Below, one piece after another: positions 43,230 to 51,497 of a DNA stretch of 64,000 nucleotides. The notes beneath the pieces were generated by a model. It had not been told where the DNA came from. It was given only the letters and a program-made list of their open reading frames with translations, and did not search any database. The stretch's first letter is position 1; every line of letters starts with the position of its first letter. The translations under genes and the position numbers were made by a program. Location of the stretch: contig NZ_LDRK01000013.1 of NCBI RefSeq assembly GCF_001477055.1, positions 52,653 to 116,652 on the forward strand, read 5' to 3'. Source of the stretch: Leucobacter chromiiresistens (GTDB lineage: Bacteria > Actinomycetota > Actinomycetes > Actinomycetales > Microbacteriaceae).

Positions 43230-45449
43230 CTACGACTTCGCGAGGTTGTCGAGCAGACCCGCCTCGTGATCCTTCGCGACGAGTTCTGCGAGCCCCGGCG
43301 CGCCTGCGAGCTCGGGATCCCGATCGAGCAGTGCACCCGCCACCTCTCGGGCGTGCGCGATCAGCGGCCCGTGCTCCGCGACGCGGAGGAGCCGGAGGGT
43401 GGAACGACCGCCCGACTGCGCCGTTCCCAGGATGTCGCCCTCGCGCCGCAGCTCGAGATCGATCTCGGCGAGCGCGAATCCGTCCGATGTCGCGGCGACC
43501 GCTTCGATGCGCTCCCGGGCCACGGTGCCCGCGGCCGCCGTCGTCATCAGCAGGCAGAGACCCGCATGCTCCCCGCGACCGACGCGGCCCCGGAGCTGAT
43601 GCAGTTGGGAGATGCCGAAGCGGTCGGCGTCGCGCACGATCATGATGGACGCATTCGGCACGTTGACGCCCACCTCGATGACCGTCGTCGCCACGAGCAC
43701 GCCGATGGCGCCCGACGCGAAGCCGCGCATCACCCGATCCTTCTCGTCCGACGGCATGCCGCCGTGCAGGCCGGCGATCTCCGCGCCGGCGAACGCCGGA
43801 TGGCGGCGCAGCTCCTCGACGGTCTCCTCGACGTTCGCGAGCCGACGTGCCGCCGCCGCATCGGCTGCGGCGCCGGACCCCCGGCGCGCGGCGGGGTCTG
43901 CCGCCTCTTCCGGGCTCTCGAACCCGTCCTCGATCTCGCCGGGCGCGATCGCCGGGCAGACCACGTACACCTGCCGGCCCGCCGCGAGATCCTCCCCCGC
44001 CCGCGCCCAGACCCGGGCCGCTCGGTTCGGCATCTCGATCTCGGGCACGGCGAACGTCGAGATCCCCTGGCGACCGGGGGGCAGCTCCCGGATCGTCGAC
44101 ACCTCGAGGTCGCCGAAGGCCGTAAGGGCAACCGTTCTCGGAATCGGCGTCGCGGTCATCGCGAGCACGTGCGGCTGGTTGCCCTTCTGCCGCAGCGCCT
44201 CCCGCTGCTCGACGCCGAATCGGTGCTGCTCGTCGACCACGATCAGGCCGAGGTCGAGGAACGACACCCCCTCGCTGATCAGCGCGTGCGTGCCGACGGC
44301 GATGCGGGAGGCGCCCGATACGAGCGCGAGCAGCACGCGCTTGCGCTCGGCGACCGGCATGCGGCCGGTGAGCAGTACCGGCCGCAGCTCCTCCGTGAGC
44401 TCGGGGCCGAGCGCGTCGACGATGGAGCGGTAGTGCTGCGCGGCGAGCACCTCCGTGGGCGCGAGCAGGGCGCTCTGCCCCTCGCTGTCGGCGACCTGCA
44501 GCATGGCGCGCAGGGCTACGAGCGTCTTGCCCGATCCGACCTCTCCCTGCAGCAGGCGGTGCATGGGGTGCGGCTCCCTGAGCTCCGCCGAGATGGTGGC
44601 CCCGGATCGCCGCTGATCGCCGGTCAACTCGAACGGCAGCGCCGCGTCGAACCGCGCGGCGAACCCTTCGTCCTTGCCCGGCCGCGGGGTGCTCGACTGC
44701 AGACCGGCACGGCGCCGCCGGTCGAGCAGCGCCAGCTGCAGCTCGAACGCCTCGCGGAAGCGGAAGCTGTCGCGGGCGGCGCGCCAGTCGGCGTCGGTCT
44801 GCGGTCGATGGATGTGCTCGAGGGCGCGGCCGAGCCGCTCGATCCCCTCTGCCGTTCGAATCTCTTCGGGCAACGGATCGGGCACGTCGCCGAGGGCGTC
44901 GAGTGCGAGCTCGACCGCACGCTGCAGCGTCCAGGTGGGCACCTGCGCCGTCGCCGGATAGATGGGCACCGGCGTCTCCGACCACGCCTTCGCCGCCGCC
45001 TCATCGAGTCGGTCGCCGCCGGGCGCGTCATCGCGGTGCTCGAAGAGCTCGTACTCGGGATGCTGCAGTTGCAGCTGGCCGCGGTACTCGCTGACCTTGC
45101 CCGCGAAGAGACCGCGCTTGCCGGGCAGCAGCTCGCGGACGCGCCACTGCTGGTTGAAGAACGTGAGCGTGAGCGTGCCGGTGCCGTCGGTGATGCGGGC
45201 CTCCAGCAGCTTCCCGTTGCGCCGCTGCATCTGGCGCTCGCGCACGTCGAGCACCTGGGCGACCACTGCGATCTGCTCCCCCACGGGCAGATCGTTCAAC
45301 GGGGTCAGCTCACCGCGACGCGAGTAGCGACGGGGGAAGTGGTGCAGCAGATCGCCGACCGTGCGCATCTCGAAGGCGCGCTCGAGCGGCTTCGCGGTGC
45401 GATCGCCGACCACTCCGGCGAGGGGGGTGTCGAGGGTCGCCCGGGTCAT
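43230..45449 (-). CDS. recG: ATP-dependent DNA helicase RecG
   Basis: Helicase that remodels stalled forks and Holliday junctions. The 739 residues show the N-terminal wedge domain with LLHHFPRRYSRRGE, Walker A LQGEVGSGKTLVALRAML, the DEQH box IVVDEQHRFGVEQRE, motif III AMTATPIPRTVAL, and the C-terminal helicase domain with VLVATTVIEVGVNVPNA and QLRGRVGRGEHAG. An Ala-rich insert of about 40 residues lies before LHGGMPSDEKD. ATG at 45449 has TACGCT 6 nt upstream. Confidence 0.97.
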   Translation of the reverse strand: MTRATLDTPLAGVVGDRTAKPLERAFEMRTVGDLLHHFPRRYSRRGELTPLNDLPVGEQIAVVAQVLDVRERQMQRRNGKLLEARITDGTGTLTLTFFNQQWRVRELLPGKRGLFAGKVSEYRGQLQLQHPEYELFEHRDDAPGGDRLDEAAAKAWSETPVPIYPATAQVPTWTLQRAVELALDALGDVPDPLPEEIRTAEGIERLGRALEHIHRPQTDADWRAARDSFRFREAFELQLALLDRRRRAGLQSSTPRPGKDEGFAARFDAALPFELTGDQRRSGATISAELREPHPMHRLLQGEVGSGKTLVALRAMLQVADSEGQSALLAPTEVLAAQHYRSIVDALGPELTEELRPVLLTGRMPVAERKRVLLALVSGASRIAVGTHALISEGVSFLDLGLIVVDEQHRFGVEQREALRQKGNQPHVLAMTATPIPRTVALTAFGDLEVSTIRELPPGRQGISTFAVPEIEMPNRAARVWARAGEDLAAGRQVYVVCPAIAPGEIEDGFESPEEAADPAARRGSGAAADAAAARRLANVEETVEELRRHPAFAGAEIAGLHGGMPSDEKDRVMRGFASGAIGVLVATTVIEVGVNVPNASIMIVRDADRFGISQLHQLRGRVGRGEHAGLCLLMTTAAAGTVARERIEAVAATSDGFALAEIDLELRREGDILGTAQSGGRSTLRLLRVAEHGPLIAHAREVAGALLDRDPELAGAPGLAELVAKDHEAGLLDNLAKS

Positions 45450-45455
45450 GCCTCC

Positions 45456-45461
45456 AGCGTA
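45456..45461 (-). promoter_or_regulatory. -10 element of recG (leaderless type)
   Basis: The complement reads TACGCT, followed by 6 nt and the ATG at 45449. Confidence 0.65.
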
Positions 45462-45480
45462 TCGCCGACCGCCGACGCGC

Positions 45481-45486
45481 TACGCT
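45481..45486 (+). promoter_or_regulatory. -10 element of rsmD (leaderless type)
   Basis: TACGCT is followed by 6 nt and the GTG at 45493. It is the mirror of the recG hexamer 19 bp away. Confidence 0.65.
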
Positions 45487-45492
45487 CGAACC

Positions 45493-46083
45493 GTGACGAG
45501 AATCATCGCCGGAGCAGCCGGTTCACTGCGGCTCGACGTTCCGAAGTCGGGCACGCGCCCGACGAGCGATCGGGTGCGCGAGGCGGTGTTCTCCACACTC
45601 ACGTCGTGGGACCTGATCGACGACGTGCGCGTGCTCGATCTGTACGCCGGATCGGGCGCGCTCGGCCTCGAAGCGGCGAGCCGGGGCGCTGCGAGCATCG
45701 CGCTCGTCGAGAAGCACCCGCAGGCCGCGGAGGTCGCGAAGCGCAACACGCGCACGGTGCTCGGCGCGTTCGGCCGCTCGTCGGCCGAGGCTCCACGGAT
45801 CGAGGTCGTGCGGCAGTCGGTCCAGACGTTCCTCGCGGCTGAGCGCGAACGATCGGTCGCGCCGCAGTGGGACGTCGTGATGATCGATCCGCCCTACGAC
45901 CACTCCGAGGCGGAGATCGCGGAGGTGCTCGAGATGCTGGCGCCGATGGTCGCCGACGGCGGCGCGGTGCTCGTCGAGCGCAGCACGCGTTCGCCCGAGC
46001 CGACATGGCCGGCCGGGCTGCAGCCGGTGCGCGAGAAGCGCTACGGCGAGACCGCGCTGTGGTGGGCCGAGCCCGCCGAGTAA
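45493..46083 (+). CDS. rsmD: 16S rRNA (guanine-N2)-methyltransferase RsmD
   Basis: Methylates G966 of 16S rRNA. The 196 residues begin TRIIAGAAGSLRLDVPKSGTR, and have the SAM-binding VLDLYAGSGALGLEAASRGA and the catalytic DPPYD in DVVMIDPPYDH. The GTG start at 45493 is fixed by the leaderless promoter 6 nt before it. Divergent from recG across 43 bp. Confidence 0.95.
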   Translation: MTRIIAGAAGSLRLDVPKSGTRPTSDRVREAVFSTLTSWDLIDDVRVLDLYAGSGALGLEAASRGAASIALVEKHPQAAEVAKRNTRTVLGAFGRSSAEAPRIEVVRQSVQTFLAAERERSVAPQWDVVMIDPPYDHSEAEIAEVLEMLAPMVADGGAVLVERSTRSPEPTWPAGLQPVREKRYGETALWWAEPAE

Positions 46084-46219
46084 CCGCGGATCACGGAGCC
46101 ATCGCCGAACTCCGCGTGATGCTCGCGCAGGAGATCCGGCTGAAGACGGATGACATCGCGCATCCGGCACTGCACAACGCCGAATCCACTGCACGATGCC
46201 GGGGTGTCACAAATGAGAA

Positions 46220-46249
46220 CGGGCCCGGGATCTTGCGATCCCGAGCCCG
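46220..46249. terminator. Terminator between rsmD and the convergent gabD
   Basis: A 13-bp stem with one C-A mismatch (46220-46232 with 46237-46249) closes a TTGC tetraloop. On the gabD side the stem is followed by a moderately T-rich stretch. It sits between convergent gene ends. Confidence 0.8.
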
Positions 46250-46267
46250 ATCAGCTCACTGCGATGC

Positions 46268-47737
46268 TCAGGAGCGCGGCAGCAGGGTGTACTTCGACGA
46301 GAGGAACTCGTGGATCCCCTCGAAGCCGCCCTCGCGGCCGATGCCCGACTGCTTCACGCCGCCGAAGGGCGCCGCGGCGTTCGAGACGAGGCCGGTGTTC
46401 AGGCCCATCATGCCGGTCTCGAGCTTCTCGATCATGCGGTGGCCGCGACCGATGTTCTCGGTGAACACGTAGCTCACGAGGCCGTACTCGGTGTTGTTGG
46501 CGATCTCGACCGCCTCCTCCTCGGTCGAGAAGCGGATGATGCCGAGCACGGGCCCGAAGATCTCCTCGCGCATGATCGCAGCCTGCGGGCTGATGTGATC
46601 GATGACGGTGGGCTGGAAGAAGTGCCCCGGCCCGTCGACGGCTTCGCCGCCCGTCACGATCTTCGCGCCGGTCTCGACGGCGTCGGCGACGAGACGCGCC
46701 GTGTTCGTCACGGCCTTCTCCTCGACGAGCGCTCCGATGTCGTTGCCCTCGTCGGCGCCGCGCCCGATCGTCATGGCGGCGACCTTCTCGCCGACGCGAC
46801 GCGCGAACTCGTCGGCGACCGACTCGTGCACGATGATGCGGTTCGCAGCGGTGCAGGCCTGGCCGATGTTGCGGAACTTCGCGAGCATCGCGCCTTCGAC
46901 GGCCTTATCGAGATCCGCGTCCTCGAACACGATGAACGGGGCGTTGCCGCCCAGCTCCATCGAGGTGCGGAGCACGTTCTGCGCTGCGGCCTGCAGCAGC
47001 TTGACGCCGACGGGCGTCGAACCGGTGAAGGAGAGCTTGCGCAGGCGCGGATCGGAGAGCAGTGCGCTCGACTGTGCGCTCGACTTCGAGGTGGCGACGA
47101 CGTTGACCACGCCGGCGGGCAGGCCGGCCTCTTCGAGCAGCTGCGCGAAGAAGATCGTGGTCAGCGGGGTGAGCGCCGCCGGCTTGATGACGACCGTGCA
47201 GCCCGCGGCGAGCGCGGGTGCGATCTTGCGGGTGGCCATCGCGAGCGGGAAGTTCCAGGGCGTGATGAAGTAGCACGGCCCGACCGGCATCTGCGAGACG
47301 ATCATGGTGCCGGTGCCCTCGGGGTTCTGGCGGTAGTCGCCGGGAACCCGCACGGCCTCCTCCGAGAACCAGCGGAGGAACTCGCCGCCGTAGACGACCT
47401 CTCCACGGGCCTCGGCGATGGGCTTGCCCATCTCCATGCTCATGAGGAGCGCGAACTCCTCTTTGCGCTCCATCAGCAGGTCGAAGGCGCGGCGCAGGAT
47501 GTTCGAGCGCTCGCGACTCGAGGTCGCCGCCCACTGCTCCTGCGCGTCGACGGCGGCGTCGAGTGCGCGCACGGCGTCCTCGACGGTCGCGTCGGCGATC
47601 GACTTGATGACCTCACCGGTCGCGGGGTCGTGCACGTCGAGGGTGGCGCCGGAGGTCGACGGCTCCCAGGTGCCGCCGATGCCGAGGCCGGAGGCGACGC
47701 GGTCGAGCAGCTCCTGCTCGTTGGGCTTCAATGCCAT
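46268..47737 (-). CDS. gabD: Succinate-semialdehyde dehydrogenase
   Basis: Oxidises succinate semialdehyde to succinate, the second step of GABA breakdown. The 489-residue ALDH has FITPWNFPLAMATRKIAPAL, the glutamate motif MELGGNAPF, the catalytic Cys in GQACTAANR, and LVSNAAAPFGGVKQSGIGREGG near the end. It lies 42 bp downstream of gabT on the same strand, so the two form an operon. Confidence 0.94.
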   Translation of the reverse strand: MALKPNEQELLDRVASGLGIGGTWEPSTSGATLDVHDPATGEVIKSIADATVEDAVRALDAAVDAQEQWAATSSRERSNILRRAFDLLMERKEEFALLMSMEMGKPIAEARGEVVYGGEFLRWFSEEAVRVPGDYRQNPEGTGTMIVSQMPVGPCYFITPWNFPLAMATRKIAPALAAGCTVVIKPAALTPLTTIFFAQLLEEAGLPAGVVNVVATSKSSAQSSALLSDPRLRKLSFTGSTPVGVKLLQAAAQNVLRTSMELGGNAPFIVFEDADLDKAVEGAMLAKFRNIGQACTAANRIIVHESVADEFARRVGEKVAAMTIGRGADEGNDIGALVEEKAVTNTARLVADAVETGAKIVTGGEAVDGPGHFFQPTVIDHISPQAAIMREEIFGPVLGIIRFSTEEEAVEIANNTEYGLVSYVFTENIGRGHRMIEKLETGMMGLNTGLVSNAAAPFGGVKQSGIGREGGFEGIHEFLSSKYTLLPRS

Positions 47738-47779
47738 GTTTCGTGTCCTTTCAGAGAACTCTGGATCGGGGGACGCGGG

Positions 47780-49117
47780 TCAGTTCGCTGCGAGCGCGTC
47801 TGCGACGACCTGCAGGCCCTCGCGCAGCAGCTCGTCCGAGATCGAGAGCGGCGGGAGGAAGCGGATGACGTTTCCGTAGGTGCCGCAGGTGAGCACGACG
47901 ACGGCCTGCTCGCCGGCAGCCTTGGCGATCGCCCCGGTGAGCGCGGCGGCGGGCTTCTGCGAACCCGACTCGACCAGCTCGATGGCCTTCATGGCACCGC
48001 GTCCGCGGATATCGCCGATGCGGTCGTCGGACTTCTGCAGCTCGCCGAAGAACTCGTCGATGATCGCGCCGATCTCGCGGGCCCGCTCGGTGAGGTTCTC
48101 GCGCTCGTAGGTGTCGATCGTCGCGAGTGCCGCGGCGCAGGCGATGGGGCTGCCCGCGTAGGTGCCGCCGAGGCCGCCCGCGTGAGCGGAGTCCATGATC
48201 TCGGCGCGGCCGGTGACGGCCGACAGCGGCAGACCGCCCGCGATGCCCTTCGCGGTGGTGACCAGGTCGGGCACGACGCCCTCGTGGTTCGCGGCGAAGA
48301 GGTCGCCGGTGCGCGCGAAGCCGGTCTGCACCTCATCGAGGATGAAGACGACGTTGTTCGCGGTGGCCCACTCCTGCAGAGCGGGGAGGAAGCCCTCGGC
48401 GGGAGCGATGAAGCCGCCCTCGCCCTGGATGGGCTCGATGATGATCGCTGCGAGGTTGCCCGCGCCGACCTGCTTCTCGATCTGGCTCAGCGCGACCGCT
48501 GCGGCATCGGCGCCCGAGAGGCCGTCGCGGAACGGGTACGACGTGGGAACGCGGTAGACCTCGGGGGCGAAGGGGCCGAAGCCGTCCTTGTAGGGGATGT
48601 TCTTCGCGGTCATGCCCATGGTGAGGTTGGTGCGGCCGTGGTAGGCGTGGTCGAAGACGACGACGGCGTTCTTCTTCGTGTAGTGGCGTGCGATCTTGAT
48701 CGCGTTCTCCACGGCCTCGGCGCCCGAGTTGAAGAGCGCCGAGCGCTTCTCGTGATCGCCCGGGGTGAGCTCGTTGAGCTTCTCGGCGACGGCGACGTAG
48801 CCCTCGTAGGGGGTGACGGTGAAGCAGGTGTGCGTGAACTGCTGCACCTGGTTGGTCACGGCTTCGACGACTGCGGGGGCGGCGTTGCCGACGCCGGTGA
48901 CGGCGATGCCCGAGCCCAGGTCGATGAGGGAGTTGCCGTCGACGTCGACCATGACGCCTCCGCCCGCAGCGACGATCGAGACGGGGAGCGCGACGCCCAC
49001 GCCCGAGGCGACCGCGGCGTTCTTGCGCGCGAGCATCTCCTGCGACTTCGGGCCGGGGATGCTGGTGACGAGCTTGCGCTCCTGCGGGAGCGAGGGACCG
49101 CCGGTGACTGCTGTCAT
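47780..49117 (-). CDS. gabT: 4-aminobutyrate aminotransferase
   Basis: PLP-dependent class III aminotransferase that converts GABA and 2-oxoglutarate to succinate semialdehyde and glutamate. The 445 residues contain VDVDGNSLIDLGSGIAV, LFNSGAEAVENAIKIAR, FDHAYHGRTNLTM, IIEPIQGEGGFI, FILDEVQTGFARTG and the Schiff-base Lys in TTAKGIAGGLPL. The ATG has an AAGGAG ribosome site. A -10 candidate TAGGCT (complement of 49180-49185) places the start of transcription near 49173. Confidence 0.95.
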   Translation of the reverse strand: MTAVTGGPSLPQERKLVTSIPGPKSQEMLARKNAAVASGVGVALPVSIVAAGGGVMVDVDGNSLIDLGSGIAVTGVGNAAPAVVEAVTNQVQQFTHTCFTVTPYEGYVAVAEKLNELTPGDHEKRSALFNSGAEAVENAIKIARHYTKKNAVVVFDHAYHGRTNLTMGMTAKNIPYKDGFGPFAPEVYRVPTSYPFRDGLSGADAAAVALSQIEKQVGAGNLAAIIIEPIQGEGGFIAPAEGFLPALQEWATANNVVFILDEVQTGFARTGDLFAANHEGVVPDLVTTAKGIAGGLPLSAVTGRAEIMDSAHAGGLGGTYAGSPIACAAALATIDTYERENLTERAREIGAIIDEFFGELQKSDDRIGDIRGRGAMKAIELVESGSQKPAAALTGAIAKAAGEQAVVVLTCGTYGNVIRFLPPLSISDELLREGLQVVADALAAN

Positions 49118-49179
49118 GACTGATTCTCCTTGTGAGTCTCGGGGAACCCGCGGTCGCGGGCTCCGTTGGGTGCGGCTTC

Positions 49180-49185
49180 AGCCTA
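49180..49185 (-). promoter_or_regulatory. Candidate -10 element of gabTD
   Basis: The complement reads TAGGCT, 62 nt before the gabT ATG. No good -35 is present, consistent with a promoter that needs an activator. Confidence 0.5.
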
Positions 49186-49209
49186 CGGCCTGACCAACGG
49201 ATTGCGCTG

Positions 49210-49253
49210 TGCCAGAATGGAGTTTGCTCCCGCTCACTTTCACCAATCTGGCA
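49210..49253. promoter_or_regulatory. Paired inverted repeat, candidate PucR/GabR operator
   Basis: TGCCAGAATGG (49210-49220) and CCAATCTGGCA (49243-49253) are inverted arms with one mismatch, their centres 33 bp or three helical turns apart. They lie immediately upstream of the expected gabT -35 region and overlap the pucR leader. This is where an activator of gabTD, and an autoregulator of the pucR-type gene, would bind. Confidence 0.6.
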
Positions 49254-49273
49254 GGAGTGGAAGCGGAGGATCG

Positions 49274-50830
49274 ATGGACGCCTCGACCGGCCCCACGATC
49301 GAGCTCGGCGAGCTGCTGCACCAGTACCAGCTCGAGCTCGCGCTAATCGCCGGCGCGAGCCGCGCAGCGTCGCGGCGGCCCGTGCAGTGGGTGCACGTGA
49401 GCGAGCTCGAGGATCCGGCACCGTTCCTCACCCCCCGCACCGTGCTCCTCACCACGGGAGCCCGGTTCGGCTCCCTGCACTCGGACGCCGATGCCGCCGA
49501 TTACATTCAGCGGCTCATCGACGCCGGGGTGACCGCCCTCGGCGTCGCCGTCGGGCTGCACTGGGACCGGGTGCCCGCGCTCGTCGTCGCAGCCTGCGAC
49601 CGGCTCGACTTCCCGCTCTTCCGAGTGCCCTACGACACGGCGTTCATCGAGATCGTGCAGACCGCCGCCCGGCTGCTCGAAGCCAAGACGCGGGATCGCG
49701 ACATCTGGTCGCTGGAGTCGCAGCGCGCCGTGGCGAACGCATCTCTGCACCGCGACGGTCTCGGCGCCGCGGTTCGGGAGGCGGCGTCGCGCCTCGGCCA
49801 CTGGGTCTGCATCACCGACCGGTTCGGCCGCATCGTCGAATTCGCGCCCGAGCACGCCCGACCCGACTTCCCGGTCGACTGGGTGCGGCGCGAGGCGCGG
49901 CGGCTCATCGAGCGCGGCGTGAGCGCCGGGCGCATCGAGACGGAGACCGGCACGGGGATGCACCTGCAGGCGCTCGGCCGCCGCGAGCACGTGCTGGGCG
50001 TGCTCGCGGTCGAAGAGCGTGGGGTGCCCGATACGGCTGAGCGCGCACTGCACGGGCTGGTCGGCGCCCTCGCCACGGTGCAGCTGGAGCACCGCAGTGG
50101 CATCAGGTCGGCTCAGGCGGTGCTGCGCGACGCCATTCTCGAACTGCTGCTCGCGGGGCAGCTCCCCCTCGCCGAGCGCCTCTCCGCGGGGGTGCTCGCC
50201 CGGTTTCCGCAGGGGCAGGTCGTGCTGGTGCGCTACCCGGTGCCGGATCACCTCGACCCGACCTTCGCCGAAGATCTGCAGTCACTCGACGCGGGCAGCC
50301 CGGGCCTCTTCACCGCCGCCGCGAGCGCGACCCCGACCATCGTCGCCGAGTCGCGCCACCTGCCGGCGATCCGGCGCCTCTTCGCCACTCACGGACTCGC
50401 CGCCGGGATCTCCGACCGCGTGCCGCTCGCCGACCTGCAGGAGGCCGCGATGCAGGCGGACCTCGCACTGCACCGGGCGATCTCGACCGCCGTGCACGCC
50501 CCCGTCGAGTACTCGCCCGCGACCCACGAGGGGGTCATCCACCTGCTCGACGGCCAGCCCGAGGCCAGGCGCCGTGCCGAACTGCTGCTGGCCCCCGTGC
50601 GGCACCATGATGAGCGTCACGGCGACCGCATCGAGGAGGCCCTGACCGCGTGGCTCGCCCACCACGGGCAAACCAGTGCCGCCGCGACCGAGCTCGCCCT
50701 GCACCGCCACACGCTGAAGTCGCGCGTGCAGACGGCCGCGCAGCTGCTGGAGGTCGACCTCGACTCCCCCGATGTGCGTGCCGACCTCTGGGCCGCGTTG
50801 CGACTCGCCGCGCCGCGTGCGCACTCCTGA
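49274..50830 (+). CDS. PucR family transcriptional regulator, likely of GABA catabolism
   Basis: 518 residues with an N-terminal PucR ligand-sensing domain (about 10-140, LHQYQLELALIAGASRAASRRPVQWVHVSELEDP opening split into helices), a central GAF-like region, and the C-terminal CdaR/PucR helix-turn-helix with EEALTAWLAHHGQTSAAATELALHRHTLKSRVQ. The ATG at 49274 has a GGAGG ribosome site, so a longer frame is not used. A PucR-type GabR activating gab genes is known in Corynebacterium; the divergent position next to gabT supports the same role here. Confidence 0.88.
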   Translation: MDASTGPTIELGELLHQYQLELALIAGASRAASRRPVQWVHVSELEDPAPFLTPRTVLLTTGARFGSLHSDADAADYIQRLIDAGVTALGVAVGLHWDRVPALVVAACDRLDFPLFRVPYDTAFIEIVQTAARLLEAKTRDRDIWSLESQRAVANASLHRDGLGAAVREAASRLGHWVCITDRFGRIVEFAPEHARPDFPVDWVRREARRLIERGVSAGRIETETGTGMHLQALGRREHVLGVLAVEERGVPDTAERALHGLVGALATVQLEHRSGIRSAQAVLRDAILELLLAGQLPLAERLSAGVLARFPQGQVVLVRYPVPDHLDPTFAEDLQSLDAGSPGLFTAAASATPTIVAESRHLPAIRRLFATHGLAAGISDRVPLADLQEAAMQADLALHRAISTAVHAPVEYSPATHEGVIHLLDGQPEARRRAELLLAPVRHHDERHGDRIEEALTAWLAHHGQTSAAATELALHRHTLKSRVQTAAQLLEVDLDSPDVRADLWAALRLAAPRAHS

Positions 50831-50842
50831 GCGCAGCCCGAT

Positions 50843-50872
50843 GTGACTGATCGTCGACATTTCTGCTAACGT
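50843..50872 (+). promoter_or_regulatory. Candidate promoter of the low-GC orphan gene
   Basis: GTGACT (50843-50848), an 18-bp spacer and TAACGT (50867-50872) resemble a sigma-70-type promoter. Transcription would begin near 50879, leaving a leader of about 70 nt. Confidence 0.45.
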
Positions 50873-50948
50873 GGGCAGCAGCTGGGGGGCCGGTTGAGCC
50901 GTTGGAGGCACGTTGGCCCGCTTCATACATCAGGAGACAGTGCTGTAG

Positions 50949-51452
50949 ATGACCGTGTACTACCTGACAAAAATCGGAAAATACGCGTGCCGTTCAGAGC
51001 TCAATGAGATCGTCATACCTGCGCTTGAGCAGCTGACGAGATTGTTGTCTTTGCTGGACAGCGGCGATCATCGCGCATTGGTACTGTGGCGCGGACCAGA
51101 CGCGGTAGATTTCTGGGACGTCGACACGACGCGGTATCCGCTCACGTTTCTGCAGGCCGGCGGTACCCGAGACGCGATGGCCATCGAATGGAAGACGGAC
51201 CGCGACGGCACGTACCGCCAGTACGCGCTCGGGCGTCCCCATGACGGATCGCAGGCGAGCTCGGCGAACCGGGAGATCCGCCTCGGCGAGAACCGCATCT
51301 CCGTGCACGAGCACGAAGTCTTCACGTACGCGGAAGCCGCAGACGTCTTCCTCCACTACTTCGGGCACGACCGCCCGCCCGAAACCCTCCTGCTGCGCGA
51401 CCTGCAGCTCGGCTTCGGCCCCGACGGGAAGGTGCCGAAGGCGCAGCTCTGA
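50949..51452 (+). CDS. Unknown protein, possibly horizontally acquired
   Basis: 167 residues, no signal peptide or membrane helix. The N-terminus (TVYYLTKIGKYACRSELNEI) is followed by LVLWRGPDAVDFWDVDTTRYPLTFLQAGG, split in strands, and an ending FTYAEAADVFLHYFGHDRPPETLLLRDLQ. That last element recalls the tail of Imm1-type immunity proteins, but the match is weak and I do not assign it. The first 250 bases have clearly lower GC and codons such as AAA, ATA and TTG that the neighbours avoid. A GGAG lies 12 nt before the ATG, which is longer than usual. Confidence 0.65.
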   Translation: MTVYYLTKIGKYACRSELNEIVIPALEQLTRLLSLLDSGDHRALVLWRGPDAVDFWDVDTTRYPLTFLQAGGTRDAMAIEWKTDRDGTYRQYALGRPHDGSQASSANREIRLGENRISVHEHEVFTYAEAADVFLHYFGHDRPPETLLLRDLQLGFGPDGKVPKAQL

Positions 51453-51497
51453 CCGCGAGGAGCCGGAGCTCGAGGGCGACGACGGACGCGGCGGTCG

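Noticed and set aside
50949..51452. Assignment of the low-GC orphan as an Imm1 immunity protein
   Set aside because: Only the last about 30 residues look similar, and there is no toxin gene nearby.
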